A stretch of 64,000 nucleotides of DNA from HIMB114 sp965655605 (GCA_965655605.1 CBFHHD010000001.1:5680-69679); one strand, 5' to 3'; positions 18,668 through 27,036 are shown, counted from the first letter of the stretch. A program made the numbers and translations. Notes: generated by a model not told the origin, from the sequence alone.

Positions 18668-19635
18668 TTAAGAGCTCGCAATAGCTGGCTAATATTATCT
18701 TTATTCAAGATAGATATCTGAAAAAATTCCTTTTTATATTTATCTTTAAAATCAGTCATTTTTTTATTTAAATCTTCAGTTGTAACTAGATCACATTTAT
18801 TAAATGCAACAACTTCTTTTTTATTAATTAGTTCACCGCTATATTTTTCTAGTTCATTTTTTATTATTTTATATCGATCATATAGATTGTCTTCATTTAC
18901 ATCAATTAAATGCAAGATACTTGAACATCTTTCAATGTGTTTTAAAAATTTATCTCCTAACCCAATACCTTTATGAGCTCCTTCAATTAAACCTGGAACA
19001 TCCGCCACAACAATTTCTGTATCATCAATTCTAAGAACACCAAGATTAGGGTTTAGTGTAGTGAAAGGATAATCTGCTATCTTGGGCTTTGCTCTAGTTG
19101 TATAAGATAAAAAACTAGATTTTCCTGAATTGGGAAAACCAACTAAGCCAACATCTGCAATTATTTTTAGCTCTAACCATATTTCGAACTCTTCACCAGA
19201 CGTTCCATTAGTTGTTTTTCTAGGGGCTTGATTTGTTGAACTTTTAAATCTTGTATTTCCAAGACCGCCTTTACCACCTTTTGCTATTCTAATTGTTTCG
19301 CCTTCTTTAATTAAATCATAAAGTAAAGTTTTTTGATCTTCAGCATATATTTGCGTTCCAACTGGAACTTTCAAGATTAAGTCATCACCTGAAGCGCCAG
19401 TTTTGTTGCTTCCTTTCCCATTTTCTCCACGTTGGGCTCTATGATGCTGAACAAATCTATAATCAATTAATGTATTTAATCCATTTACTGCAGATAAAAT
19501 AACGGAACCTCCATTTCCGCCATCACCACCATTTGGACCACCAAATTCAATAAACTTTTCTCTTCGAAAACTACAACAGCCATTTCCACCATCGCCAGCT
19601 TTGATAGTTATTTTTGCCTGATCTAAAAACTTCAT
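18664..19635 (-). CDS. obgE: GTPase ObgE/CgtA
   Basis: Essential GTPase in 50S subunit assembly and stress signalling. The glycine-rich Obg fold (1-160) carries AGDGGNGCCSFRREKF and GGPNGGDGGNGGSV; the G domain follows with G1 GFPNSGKSS near 168, G2/G3 YPFTTLNPNLGVL and DVPGL, and G4 NKCD near 283. At 323 residues it lacks a long C-terminal extension. It sits downstream of rplU-rpmA, as in most bacteria. Confidence 0.97.
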   Translation of the reverse strand: MKFLDQAKITIKAGDGGNGCCSFRREKFIEFGGPNGGDGGNGGSVILSAVNGLNTLIDYRFVQHHRAQRGENGKGSNKTGASGDDLILKVPVGTQIYAEDQKTLLYDLIKEGETIRIAKGGKGGLGNTRFKSSTNQAPRKTTNGTSGEEFEIWLELKIIADVGLVGFPNSGKSSFLSYTTRAKPKIADYPFTTLNPNLGVLRIDDTEIVVADVPGLIEGAHKGIGLGDKFLKHIERCSSILHLIDVNEDNLYDRYKIIKNELEKYSGELINKKEVVAFNKCDLVTTEDLNKKMTDFKDKYKKEFFQISILNKDNISQLLRALK

Positions 19636-19683
19636 ATTAGGATAATTTAAATTAAATTAAGAGTAATGTCTTAATTAAATATT

Positions 19684-19938
19684 TTAGTGTGGAACTACAG
19701 AAATAAAGGTTTTATTAAATTTCTTTTTTTGAAATTTTACAACTCCTTGAATTTTTGAAAATATTGTATGGTCTCTTCCCATACCTACATTTTCACCTGG
19801 GTACATCTTAGTACCTCTTTGTCTTAAAATAATATTGCCAGGTATAACTTTTTGACCACCATACTTTTTGACTCCGAGTCTACGGCCTTCACTGTCTCTG
19901 CCGTTTTTCGATGATCCACCTGCTTTTTTAGTTGCCAT
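19684..19938 (-). CDS. rpmA: 50S ribosomal protein L27
   Basis: Ribosomal protein whose N-terminal tail reaches the peptidyl transferase centre. The sequence MATKKAGGSSKNGRDSEGRR is the classic L27 start with no cleaved prepeptide of the Firmicutes type, followed by KKYGGQKVIPGNIILRQRGT and the VGMGRDHTIFS motif. It has 84 residues. It is 17 bases downstream of rplU and 48 bases upstream of obgE. Confidence 0.98.
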   Translation of the reverse strand: MATKKAGGSSKNGRDSEGRRLGVKKYGGQKVIPGNIILRQRGTKMYPGENVGMGRDHTIFSKIQGVVKFQKKKFNKTFISVVPH

Positions 19939-19955
19939 AATTTTTTAAACTTTAA

Positions 19956-20348
19956 CTAAGCACTTTTCTTAGTATCAGTTTCTTCTTTTTTAGCTTTAGT
20001 TACTGGTTTAGCTTCTGAAATTAATTTGCCGCCTTTACCAAAAATTTTTGTAATTTCTATAACACTCACTTTTTGTCTATGACCGTTTTTTCTTCTTGAA
20101 TTATGTCTTCTTCTTTTTTTAAAAATTAATACCGTCTTATTTTTTGTTTGGTTAACAATTTTTGCTTCTACTTTCGCACCTTCAACTAAAGGTGAACCTA
20201 ATGCCATCTCTTTGTCATCATTCACAAGCAGCACTTCTTTAAATTCTACAGAGTCGCCTTCATTTTCTGGAAGTTTTTCAATTCTTAGTTTATCACTAGT
20301 ACTTACTTTGTACTGTTTTCCACCTGTATTGATAATAGCAAAAGTCAT
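19956..20348 (-). CDS. rplU: 50S ribosomal protein L21
   Basis: Ribosomal protein that binds 23S rRNA. The core is standard (FAIINTGGKQYKVSTSDKL, then KKRRRHNSRRKNGHRQ). The frame is open nine codons upstream, but the conserved N-terminus begins at the ATG at 20348, and the promoter -10 element at 20365-20370 lies inside that extension, so the shorter 130-residue form is right. A Lys/Ala/Glu-rich C-terminal tail (EAKPVTKAKKEETDTKKSA) extends beyond the E. coli length of about 103. First gene of the long minus-strand run down to rppH. Confidence 0.96.
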   Translation of the reverse strand: MTFAIINTGGKQYKVSTSDKLRIEKLPENEGDSVEFKEVLLVNDDKEMALGSPLVEGAKVEAKIVNQTKNKTVLIFKKRRRHNSRRKNGHRQKVSVIEITKIFGKGGKLISEAKPVTKAKKEETDTKKSA

Positions 20349-20364
20349 AATTTTAAGTAGGCGC

Positions 20365-20392
20365 AATATAGCCACCGACTTAGTTATGTCAA
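20365..20392 (-). promoter_or_regulatory. Sigma-70-type promoter for rplU operon
   Basis: On the minus strand TTGACA (20387-20392) is followed after exactly 16 bases by TATATT (20365-20370). Transcription would start near 20358, about ten bases before the rplU ATG, leaving almost no untranslated leader and no room for an L21-type autoregulatory leader or a normal Shine-Dalgarno. Confidence 0.7.
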
Positions 20393-20411
20393 GGAGACTA
20401 TAGTAATAATT

Positions 20412-21182
20412 TTAGAAATTATCCTTTAATTCCCTAAGTTTTTCAAAGATTTTTGATGGCTCGGAGCCCTTCATGTTTAGATTAGAAGAAATGATATTAT
20501 TATCACATCTAAAAAAAATATTTGTCCTCTTTTCTAATAAAACGGTAGTCGGAATTGTTGGTAAGTTGTTTTTTCGTAAATTAAAAATTTCTCGCCCCCT
20601 TTCTATTAAATCATTATTTTCTGGGTCATAATGTTTACAAAATTTTAAATTATTTTCAGTATATTCATGACCACAGTAAATTTTCGTAAGATCTGGAAGA
20701 GACTTAATTTTTGTTACAGAAGAATACATTTCTTCAGCTGTACCTTCAAAAATTCTTCCACAACCTAAACTAAAAACAATATCACCAACAAATGCAAGTA
20801 GGTTTTTTTTAAAGAAGTAAAATATATGTCCGCTTGTATGACCGGGACCAGTGTTGAGTTCAATTTCCTCGTTCTCAAAATTAAATATTTCTTTATCATT
20901 TAGCTTTATATCTATGCCAGGTATCCTGTCTGCATCATTTTTATGACCTACAATCTTGCAATTATATTTTTTTTTAAGTTCTACGTTACCACCAACATGA
21001 TCGGTGTGATGATGAGTAATTAAAATATATTCTAACTCAAGGTTCAGTTTTTCTATTTCTTCTACAATAGGTTTAGCTTCAGCGGGATCTATAACAATTG
21101 ATTTTTTTGATTCTGGATTAAAAATTATGTATGAATAGTTATCTGATAAACATTTAACTAGATTAACCTTTAAATTATTCAT
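20412..21182 (-). CDS. gloB: Hydroxyacylglutathione hydrolase (glyoxalase II)
   Basis: Metallo-beta-lactamase-fold hydrolase of S-lactoylglutathione, the second step of methylglyoxal detoxification. The metal-binding THHHTDHVGG is at about residues 55-64, GPGHTSGHIFYF supplies another histidine, and FVGDIVFSLGCGRIFEGTAE is a GloB signature; YCGHEYT holds the C-terminal histidine. It has 256 residues with the glutathione-binding C-terminal domain. It lies two bases after metW, in the same transcript as metX-metW. Confidence 0.94.
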   Translation of the reverse strand: MNNLKVNLVKCLSDNYSYIIFNPESKKSIVIDPAEAKPIVEEIEKLNLELEYILITHHHTDHVGGNVELKKKYNCKIVGHKNDADRIPGIDIKLNDKEIFNFENEEIELNTGPGHTSGHIFYFFKKNLLAFVGDIVFSLGCGRIFEGTAEEMYSSVTKIKSLPDLTKIYCGHEYTENNLKFCKHYDPENNDLIERGREIFNLRKNNLPTIPTTVLLEKRTNIFFRCDNNIISSNLNMKGSEPSKIFEKLRELKDNF

Positions 21183-21184
21183 AT

Positions 21185-21781
21185 TTATTTACTAATCATA
21201 AAAACACCAACTTCTGATGTGATATTCTTTAATTCAAGATTAGAGTGTTTGATGTTGCTAATTTTATTATTTGATACAGAAATAGATTTAATAACTTTAA
21301 TATTATCTAAATTACATAAATTATAAAAATCTTTAATAGAGCTCATATGCAAATTTGGTGTATCGTACCATGCGTATGGTAAACTTTTAGTAATTGGCAT
21401 AGTTCCAAATAATAATAAATTTAATCTTATTTTCCAGTAACCAAAATTTGGAATAGAAATAATAGCTTTATCAGCAATTCTTAAAAGTTCATTCAATACT
21501 TTTCTTGGTTCATAAAACTGTTGTATTGCCTGATTCAAGATAGCAGTATCAAATGATTTATTTGGATAATTTATAAGGTCTTTTTCTGCATCACCTTCTA
21601 TTACTGGCAATCCTTTGCCTAAACATTCTTGTACATCTTTTTGATTAAGCTCCAAACCTCTTCCATCAACTCTTTTATTTTTTTTTAAATAAAGGAGTAG
21701 GCTTCCATCTCCACACCCCACATCTAGAACCCGTGAGTTTATATCAATCAACCCCGCTAATACATCATCATGAATTTTCAC
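21185..21781 (-). CDS. metW: Methionine biosynthesis protein MetW
   Basis: Class I SAM-methyltransferase-like protein found beside metX; it is needed for or boosts MetX activity in several proteobacteria, but its own reaction is not settled. The SAM motif VLDVGCGDGSLLLYL is at residues 18-32; DTAILNQAIQQFYEPRKVL and SIPNFGYWKIRLNLLLFG are MetW signatures. It has 198 residues and overlaps the metX 3-prime end by 14 bases. Confidence 0.94.
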   Translation of the reverse strand: MKIHDDVLAGLIDINSRVLDVGCGDGSLLLYLKKNKRVDGRGLELNQKDVQECLGKGLPVIEGDAEKDLINYPNKSFDTAILNQAIQQFYEPRKVLNELLRIADKAIISIPNFGYWKIRLNLLLFGTMPITKSLPYAWYDTPNLHMSSIKDFYNLCNLDNIKVIKSISVSNNKISNIKHSNLELKNITSEVGVFMISK

Positions 21782-22904
21782 TTTTGAACTCCTCGTAAGT
21801 TGAGTCTAAAAAACCCTTTAAGGTTTCAAAAAACTCTGGCTCATTTACTAAAAAGGAATCATGGCCATTATTAGTTATAATATTAACAAAGCTTACTTCT
21901 GCACCAGTTGAATTAAGTGCAATAACTATCTTTTTACTTTCTGCTGTTGTGTACAGCCAATCAGTTGAAAATGATATTACACAAAATTTCACTTTGCTGT
22001 TTTTGAATGCCTTTGATAAATCACCTTGATTATTTCTATATAAATCAAAGTAATCCATCGCTCTTGTAATATATAAGTATGAATTAGCATCAAATCGATC
22101 CACAAAAGCATAGCCTTGATATTTAAGATAACTTTCAACCTGAAAGTCAGCATCGAAAGAGAAATTTAAACCTTCGCCCTCCTGTAATTTTCTACCAAAT
22201 CTATTTTGCAAACCCTGCTCTGACAAATAACTAATATGACCTGCCATTCTAGCAACAGCTAATCCGTTACGAGGATTTTTTCCAGTTAAAAAATAGTTTC
22301 CGTTATCCCAGTTTGGATCTGCCATAATTGCTTGTCTTGCAAGTTCATTAAATGCAATATTTTGAGCAGAATGACTAGCTGCGCATGCAATTGGAACAGA
22401 TGAAAAAGTTCTTTCTGGATATAGGGAGCAAAATTGTAGAGCCTGCATACCACCCATCGAACCACCTAGAACTGAAAGTGTTTTTTTAATACCCAAGTAA
22501 TCTAATAAATGAACTTGTGCACTGACCATATCTTTGATCGTGATCACCGGAAATTTAAGACCATAAGGAGCACTCGTTTTTGGATCAATTTCCTTAGGAC
22601 CGGTACTGCCCATACAACCACCCAAAACATTGGCACAAATTATAAAATATTTATCAGTATCAATTGTTAGCCCAGGGCCAACAACCATATTCCACCAACC
22701 TTCTCTTCCAGTAACTTTATTAGTACCAGTGACATACTGATCTCCTGATAAGGCATGGAAAACTAAAATTGCGTTTGATTTAGTTTCATCAAGTTTTCCA
22801 TATGTTTCGTAGGCAATATCAAATTTATCTAGGGTAACTCCACAGTCTAGATCTAGAGATTTGTTAATAGTGATTTTATTTATTTTACTATAATCGATAT
22901 TCAT
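21768..22904 (-). CDS. metX: Homoserine O-acetyltransferase MetX
   Basis: Alpha/beta-hydrolase-fold acyltransferase that activates homoserine for methionine synthesis. The nucleophile is S149 in VLGGSMGGMQAL, the acid is in STDWLYTTAESK and the histidine in NNGHDSFLV. It has 378 residues, full length. Some family members use succinyl-CoA instead, which sequence alone does not decide. The ATG at 22904 is preceded by a sigma-70 promoter and a SAM-II-like aptamer, so SAM level probably controls it. The first gene of metX-metW-gloB. Confidence 0.95.
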   Translation of the reverse strand: MNIDYSKINKITINKSLDLDCGVTLDKFDIAYETYGKLDETKSNAILVFHALSGDQYVTGTNKVTGREGWWNMVVGPGLTIDTDKYFIICANVLGGCMGSTGPKEIDPKTSAPYGLKFPVITIKDMVSAQVHLLDYLGIKKTLSVLGGSMGGMQALQFCSLYPERTFSSVPIACAASHSAQNIAFNELARQAIMADPNWDNGNYFLTGKNPRNGLAVARMAGHISYLSEQGLQNRFGRKLQEGEGLNFSFDADFQVESYLKYQGYAFVDRFDANSYLYITRAMDYFDLYRNNQGDLSKAFKNSKVKFCVISFSTDWLYTTAESKKIVIALNSTGAEVSFVNIITNNGHDSFLVNEPEFFETLKGFLDSTYEEFKSENS

Positions 22905-22906
22905 TT

Positions 22907-22923
22907 CTTAAATCGCAATGCGA
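22907..22923 (-). repeat. Hairpin between metX Shine-Dalgarno and ATG
   Basis: On the minus strand TCGC, loop ATT, GCGA forms a hairpin that extends outward by a G-U and two A-U pairs to about 7 bp, roughly 22907-22926 counting the outer AAG/TTT pairs. It separates the AAAAAGG Shine-Dalgarno-like 3-prime end of the riboswitch from the metX ATG at 22904. Folding would bring the two to normal spacing. Confidence 0.4.
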
Positions 22924-22970
22924 CTTCCTTTTTAGCTGTTAAAGCCCGCAATTCGGTAAATCGGCGCTGC
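22924..22970 (-). promoter_or_regulatory. SAM-II-type riboswitch upstream of metX
   Basis: The minus-strand leader contains, in order, AGCGCC, GATTTACCG, AATTGCGGGC, TTTAAC and AGCTAAAAAGG. These match the SAM-II aptamer blocks GATTTA-CCG, ATTGC and the terminal GCTAAAAAGG, remembered from the marine metX aptamer. Stem P1 would be AGC-(G)-CC with GGGCT, carrying one bulged G; the 3-prime AAAAAGG is both pseudoknot partner and ribosome-binding site in this class. Binding of S-adenosylmethionine should hide it and lower MetX translation. SAM-V shares this core, so which of the two it is remains open. Confidence 0.8.
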
Positions 22971-22973
22971 GGA

Positions 22974-23002
22974 TTTGTACTAAAACACCCAATCTTTGTC
23001 AA
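22974..23002 (-). promoter_or_regulatory. Sigma-70-type promoter for metX
   Basis: On the minus strand TTGACA (22997-23002), a 17-base spacer and TACAAA (22974-22979). The start would be near 22967-22969, placing the first transcribed bases at the 5-prime strand of riboswitch stem P1. This means the aptamer occupies the extreme 5-prime end of the mRNA. Confidence 0.7.
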
Positions 23003-23053
23003 ACAATGGACTTTTTTTGATTGTATCTGAGAAATACTATAAATAATTGCAAT

Positions 23054-24127
23054 ATGAATCTTCCAAAGCCTAAAAAAGTTAATGTTCAGCTCTATACTGG
23101 CGGTTTATCAAAACTTAATAACTTAGATAATTTGATTAAGCTATCTGCAAATGAGTCGGCTTTAGGACCTTCACCAAAAATACAGGATTTATTAAAATCG
23201 AGTATAGATTTAAAAAAATATCCTGATGGAAGCAGCAATGAACTAAAAAAAGTGATTTCAAAAAAGTTTCAGGTTTTAGAAGATCAAATTATCATTGGAG
23301 CAGGCTCAGATGAAATTATTAGTTTAGCATGCCAAGCTTATCTCGAAGAAGGAGATGAAGTCATTGTATCTGACAACTCTTTTTTGATGTACAGAATTTA
23401 TGCTCAATTAAACGGAGCAAAGGTAAAATTTTCAAGTTTAATTGAAAACACTTTTTCTGTTGAAGAAACTTTAAAGTGTATATCTAAAAAAACAAAAATT
23501 GTTTTTATTGCAAATCCAAATAATCCCACTGGCACCTATATTGACCATGAACGATTGGTTGAATTAAGAGCAAAGCTGCCAGAGGATATTTTACTTATGG
23601 TTGATGATGCATATGCTGAATATGTAACAAATAAAAATTACAAATCCGGATTAGAAATTTTTAAAGACTCAAATAATACAATTGTGAGTAGAACATTTTC
23701 TAAGATATATGGTTTAGCAAATTTAAGACTAGGCTGGGGCATTGCGTCTAAAGAGATTATTAAATCATTAAACGTATTTAGGCCTCCTTTTAATATATCT
23801 GGAATAGCAGAAAAGGCAGGTTGTATTGCTTTAAATGATGATGATTGGATTGATGAAAACATTAAGCACAATGAAAAATGGTCTAAAATTATTTTCAATA
23901 AATTAATTGAAAAAAAAATATTGTGTAATGAGCCCGCAGTAAATTTTTTCTTACTAAATTTTAATAAAACAAATTTTACTTCAGATGAAGCCTTTGATTT
24001 ATTTGCAAAGAATCAAATGTTGCTGCGTAAAATGAAAGCGTACGACATTTCAAATTCCTTAAGATTTACAATTGGCACTCAAAAAGAAAATGAATTATTT
24101 ATCAAAGTTTTAGAGGAAAATTTTTAA
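23054..24127 (+). CDS. hisC: Histidinol-phosphate/aromatic aminotransferase
   Basis: PLP enzyme of aminotransferase family I/II. The chosen ATG at 23054 gives 357 residues; a TTG 11 codons upstream opens the frame but adds nothing conserved. The PLP lysine is K217 in SRTFSKIYGLANLRLG; NPNNPTGTY and VDDAYAEYV are present. The neighbour tyrC, starting at its stop codon, suggests that transamination of prephenate or phenylpyruvate/hydroxyphenylpyruvate is at least one of its jobs, besides histidine synthesis. In alphaproteobacteria hisC-tyrC next to metX is a known arrangement. Confidence 0.9.
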   Translation: MNLPKPKKVNVQLYTGGLSKLNNLDNLIKLSANESALGPSPKIQDLLKSSIDLKKYPDGSSNELKKVISKKFQVLEDQIIIGAGSDEIISLACQAYLEEGDEVIVSDNSFLMYRIYAQLNGAKVKFSSLIENTFSVEETLKCISKKTKIVFIANPNNPTGTYIDHERLVELRAKLPEDILLMVDDAYAEYVTNKNYKSGLEIFKDSNNTIVSRTFSKIYGLANLRLGWGIASKEIIKSLNVFRPPFNISGIAEKAGCIALNDDDWIDENIKHNEKWSKIIFNKLIEKKILCNEPAVNFFLLNFNKTNFTSDEAFDLFAKNQMLLRKMKAYDISNSLRFTIGTQKENELFIKVLEENF

Positions 24128-24993
24128 TGAAAAAAGCTTCAATAATTGGAATAGGTTTGATTGGATCCTCAATCGCGAGAGCTTTAAGGCATTATTATCA
24201 AGATATAAACATATTGATAATAGATACAAATATTAACCACTTAAAGCAAAGTGAAACATTAAAATTAGGTTCAATATATAAAAACATAATTGATAATGAA
24301 ATAATAAAATCTGATATGATATTTATTTGCTCACCTTTAAGTTCATACAAGGAAATATTAATGCAACTCAATCAATATGATCTTGAGGATACAATAATTA
24401 CTGATGTTGGTTCAGCAAAAATGAAAGTAGTAGAAATTGCTGAAAATAATTTAACTAATAAAATATTTGTACCTGGGCATCCAATAGCAGGTACGGAAAA
24501 AAGTGGGCCTGACTTTGGTTTTAAAGAACTGTTTAATAATAGATGGTTTATCTCTACGAAGTGCAACTTATGTGATGAAAATTCTTTAAATAAAGTCAAT
24601 TTGATTTGGAAAAAATTTGGATCTAATACTCAAATAATGAGTGCGAAAGATCATGATTCTATAATGGCAATTACAAGTCACATCCCTCATTTGATAGCGT
24701 ATAATATTGTCGGTACCGCTAATGAATTAGAAGAAAAAATTAAATCTGAAGTTATAAAATTTAGTGCTAGTGGATTTAGGGATTTTACAAGAATTGCAGC
24801 TTCTGACCCAATAATGTGGAGAGATATTTTAATTAATAATAAAGAAGAAGTTTTATCTTTATTAGAAAAATTTAATTCAGATTTAAAAGAGTTGGAAAAA
24901 GCTATCAAAAATGATGATAGTGATTTTTTGTTTAATAAATTTAAAAGGACAAAAGCTATACGTGAAAGAATTGTTGAGTCTGGACAAGATTGA
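24127..24993 (+). CDS. tyrC: Prephenate/arogenate dehydrogenase
   Basis: NAD(P)-dependent oxidative decarboxylation of prephenate or arogenate to give the tyrosine precursor. The Rossmann motif GIGLIGSSIARAL is at residues 8-20; TDVGSAKMKVV, PGHPIAGTEKSGPDFG with the catalytic histidine, and AITSHIPHLIAYNI are family hallmarks. It has 288 residues and no ACT or chorismate mutase domain, so it is the monofunctional cyclohexadienyl type. The ATG overlaps the hisC stop by one base. Its stop directly abuts the convergent plsC stop. Confidence 0.93.
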   Translation: MKKASIIGIGLIGSSIARALRHYYQDINILIIDTNINHLKQSETLKLGSIYKNIIDNEIIKSDMIFICSPLSSYKEILMQLNQYDLEDTIITDVGSAKMKVVEIAENNLTNKIFVPGHPIAGTEKSGPDFGFKELFNNRWFISTKCNLCDENSLNKVNLIWKKFGSNTQIMSAKDHDSIMAITSHIPHLIAYNIVGTANELEEKIKSEVIKFSASGFRDFTRIAASDPIMWRDILINNKEEVLSLLEKFNSDLKELEKAIKNDDSDFLFNKFKRTKAIRERIVESGQD

Positions 24994-25695
24994 TTAATGA
25001 TAAAAAGCTTTTTCTAAGCTTTCTATAAATTTATCTGGTGATAAATTAGGTTCAATAATATCTTTAAATATAAAATTCACCTCTCCAGGATACTTAAAAA
25101 AACTATTTTTTGGCCAAAATTTTCCTGTATTTAATTGAACAGGAAGACAAGAAATACCTAATGTTTGGTATATTCTTCTGGCACCTTTTTTGAGAGGGAT
25201 ATTTTCTCCGTAAGGAACACGAGTTCCTTGGGGAAAAATTATTAAAACCTTACCATTTGCAATATTTTTTTTAATTTGCTCAGAAAAATTTAAATTATCC
25301 CTGGTTGTTTTTCCTCTATCAATAGGTACGCAACCAAGTTTTTTCAAATAGAGACCAAAAATTGGTATATTCATTAGTTCTTTTTTAAGAACGAAAAAAT
25401 TATTCGGTACAAGATAATTATAAATAAAAGTTTCAAACATTGATTGGTGCGATGATGCAATAAAATATTTATTATTGATGTTCATTTTATCTTTTCCTAT
25501 AAAATTGGTCTTAGTATTAAAAATAATTCTACTTAAAAAAATAAAATACCAGCCAAGAAAGTAAGATAATTTCCTAACGTATTTTGACGGCAAAGTTAGA
25601 ATTGGCATACCAATTAAACAGGTTATAATAATTCCAAAATATAAAAAAATATTAAAAATTAAAGATCTTATAAAGTTCACACTAAATAATTTCAC
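24994..25695 (-). CDS. plsC: 1-acyl-sn-glycerol-3-phosphate acyltransferase
   Basis: Membrane acyltransferase that makes phosphatidic acid from lysophosphatidic acid. An N-terminal hydrophobic segment (about 8-35) precedes the acceptor motif SSHQSMFETF, an HX4E rather than HX4D form, which also occurs in other proteobacterial members as far as I recall. VPIDRGKTTRDN and FPQGTRVPYGE supply the glycerol-phosphate-binding motifs. It has 233 residues and overlaps the start region of lysA's 3-prime end by 14 bases. Confidence 0.9.
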   Translation of the reverse strand: MKLFSVNFIRSLIFNIFLYFGIIITCLIGMPILTLPSKYVRKLSYFLGWYFIFLSRIIFNTKTNFIGKDKMNINNKYFIASSHQSMFETFIYNYLVPNNFFVLKKELMNIPIFGLYLKKLGCVPIDRGKTTRDNLNFSEQIKKNIANGKVLIIFPQGTRVPYGENIPLKKGARRIYQTLGISCLPVQLNTGKFWPKNSFFKYPGEVNFIFKDIIEPNLSPDKFIESLEKAFYH

Positions 25696-26914
25696 TCAAA
25701 GATTGTCTTTTTCGCGCTATTTTAATTTGTTTTTTTTCTAAAATAATTTCTTCTATCAAAGGACGCATATTATAATTAGAGCTTAATGTTCTTCCATAAG
25801 CCCCGCAGTTTGTAATACAAACATAGTCACCTTCATTTAATTTTGGGTATTGTTTATAAACACCAAAAGTATCACTACTTTCACAAATTGGACCCACAAA
25901 CTCAATTTTTTTTCTTAATTTACCGGAACTTTTTTTAATTGGTAAAATTTCATGAAACGCCTCATATATTGCGGAGCGTGCCATATCATTCATTCCTGTA
26001 TCCATAATAGCAAAGTAACGATCATTGGTTTCTTTTAAATAGATTATTTTTGAAACAATAATTCCAGTATTTGCTATTAAATATCTACCAATTTCAAAAA
26101 TAATATTTACCTCTTGTTTTTTGTAGAACTTGTGAACTAAATTAGAAAATTCTGATATTTTAAATTTTTTGTCATTTCTAAAATATGGAATGCCCATACC
26201 ACCACCAAGATCAATAAACTTTATACTGTGATTATCTTTTTTTAATTTTTTTAAAATATCACTCAAGGTTTTTAGAACTTTTTTATATGGTGTAATATCT
26301 TTAATCTGACTTCCGATATGAACACTTAGTAATTGTATATTGATATTTTTATAAGTATTTTGGTTTTTTATTATTCTGAAAAAATCATTTATTCCAATCC
26401 CAAACTTATTAACTTTATCACCAGTTGTAATTTTCTTATTTGTTTTTGCTTTTATATTTGGGTTTAGACGAATACCTATATTAACAATTTTATTGTACTT
26501 TTTGGCTATATGATCGATCTGATCAATTTCATTTTTTGACTCAGTATTTATTGATAAAATATTTTTTTTAATTGCATATACTAATTCATCCGAAGTTTTA
26601 CCTACTCCTGAAAATACAATTTTGCGTGATGAGAAACCTGCCTTCATCGCAAGTTGTAATTCACCTATTGAAACAACATCTGCTCCCAAGCCTAGTTTAG
26701 CTAAGTATTTAAGTATTTCTAGGTTGGAGTTGGATTTTACTGCGAAACAAATTAATGGTTTTGACGATTTAAGTTTAGTTTTTAAATTTGTAACATTCTT
26801 TTTAATTTGATCTTTGGAGTATAAATAAAAAGGTGTCTGTTTCTTACTTGCAATTTTATTTAGCGAAATATTGTTGGCAAATAACTCATTTTTTTTAAAT
26901 TTAACAAAATCCAT
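25682..26914 (-). CDS. lysA: Diaminopimelate decarboxylase
   Basis: PLP enzyme for the last step of lysine synthesis (meso-diaminopimelate to lysine). The fold III decarboxylase signatures are ICFAVKSNSN with the PLP lysine near residue 58, SVHIGSQI near 200, FIDLGGGMGIPY near 230 and GPICESSDTFG in the C-terminal beta domain. It has 410 residues. Its ATG overlaps the lptM TAA by one base. dapD and dapE are elsewhere in this window, consistent with the succinylase route. Confidence 0.96.
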   Translation of the reverse strand: MDFVKFKKNELFANNISLNKIASKKQTPFYLYSKDQIKKNVTNLKTKLKSSKPLICFAVKSNSNLEILKYLAKLGLGADVVSIGELQLAMKAGFSSRKIVFSGVGKTSDELVYAIKKNILSINTESKNEIDQIDHIAKKYNKIVNIGIRLNPNIKAKTNKKITTGDKVNKFGIGINDFFRIIKNQNTYKNINIQLLSVHIGSQIKDITPYKKVLKTLSDILKKLKKDNHSIKFIDLGGGMGIPYFRNDKKFKISEFSNLVHKFYKKQEVNIIFEIGRYLIANTGIIVSKIIYLKETNDRYFAIMDTGMNDMARSAIYEAFHEILPIKKSSGKLRKKIEFVGPICESSDTFGVYKQYPKLNEGDYVCITNCGAYGRTLSSNYNMRPLIEEIILEKKQIKIARKRQSLSEII

Positions 26915-27036
26915 TAAACTAAAGACTTTATTATTTTTATACTCGTCTTTTTTTCTTGATAAACTGGAGGTCCCTTTTTACCACAGGCAGCAAGCGCAAA
27001 TAATGCAATCAATGTAATTATTATACTATTCTTCAT
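26914..27036 (-). CDS. lptM: Small lipoprotein, LptM (YifL) family
   Basis: A 40-residue open frame. It reads MKNSIIITLIALFALAACGK, a lipoprotein signal with lipobox LAAC (C18), followed by KKGPPVYQEKK and a short tail. CGxKGPxx directly after the lipid-bearing cysteine is the LptM/YifL signature; LptM helps oxidative maturation of the LPS translocon LptDE in E. coli. The position fits, as yifL-like genes often lie beside lysA/dapF. Its ATG follows the argH TAA with no gap and its own TAA shares a base with the lysA ATG, so all three are translationally linked. Confidence 0.85.
   Translation of the reverse strand: MKNSIIITLIALFALAACGKKGPPVYQEKKTSIKIIKSLV

Noticed and set aside
23021..23053. 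TTG start extending hisC by 11 codons
   Set aside because: The added residues are not conserved in the family and the ATG at 23054 gives the usual N-terminus.
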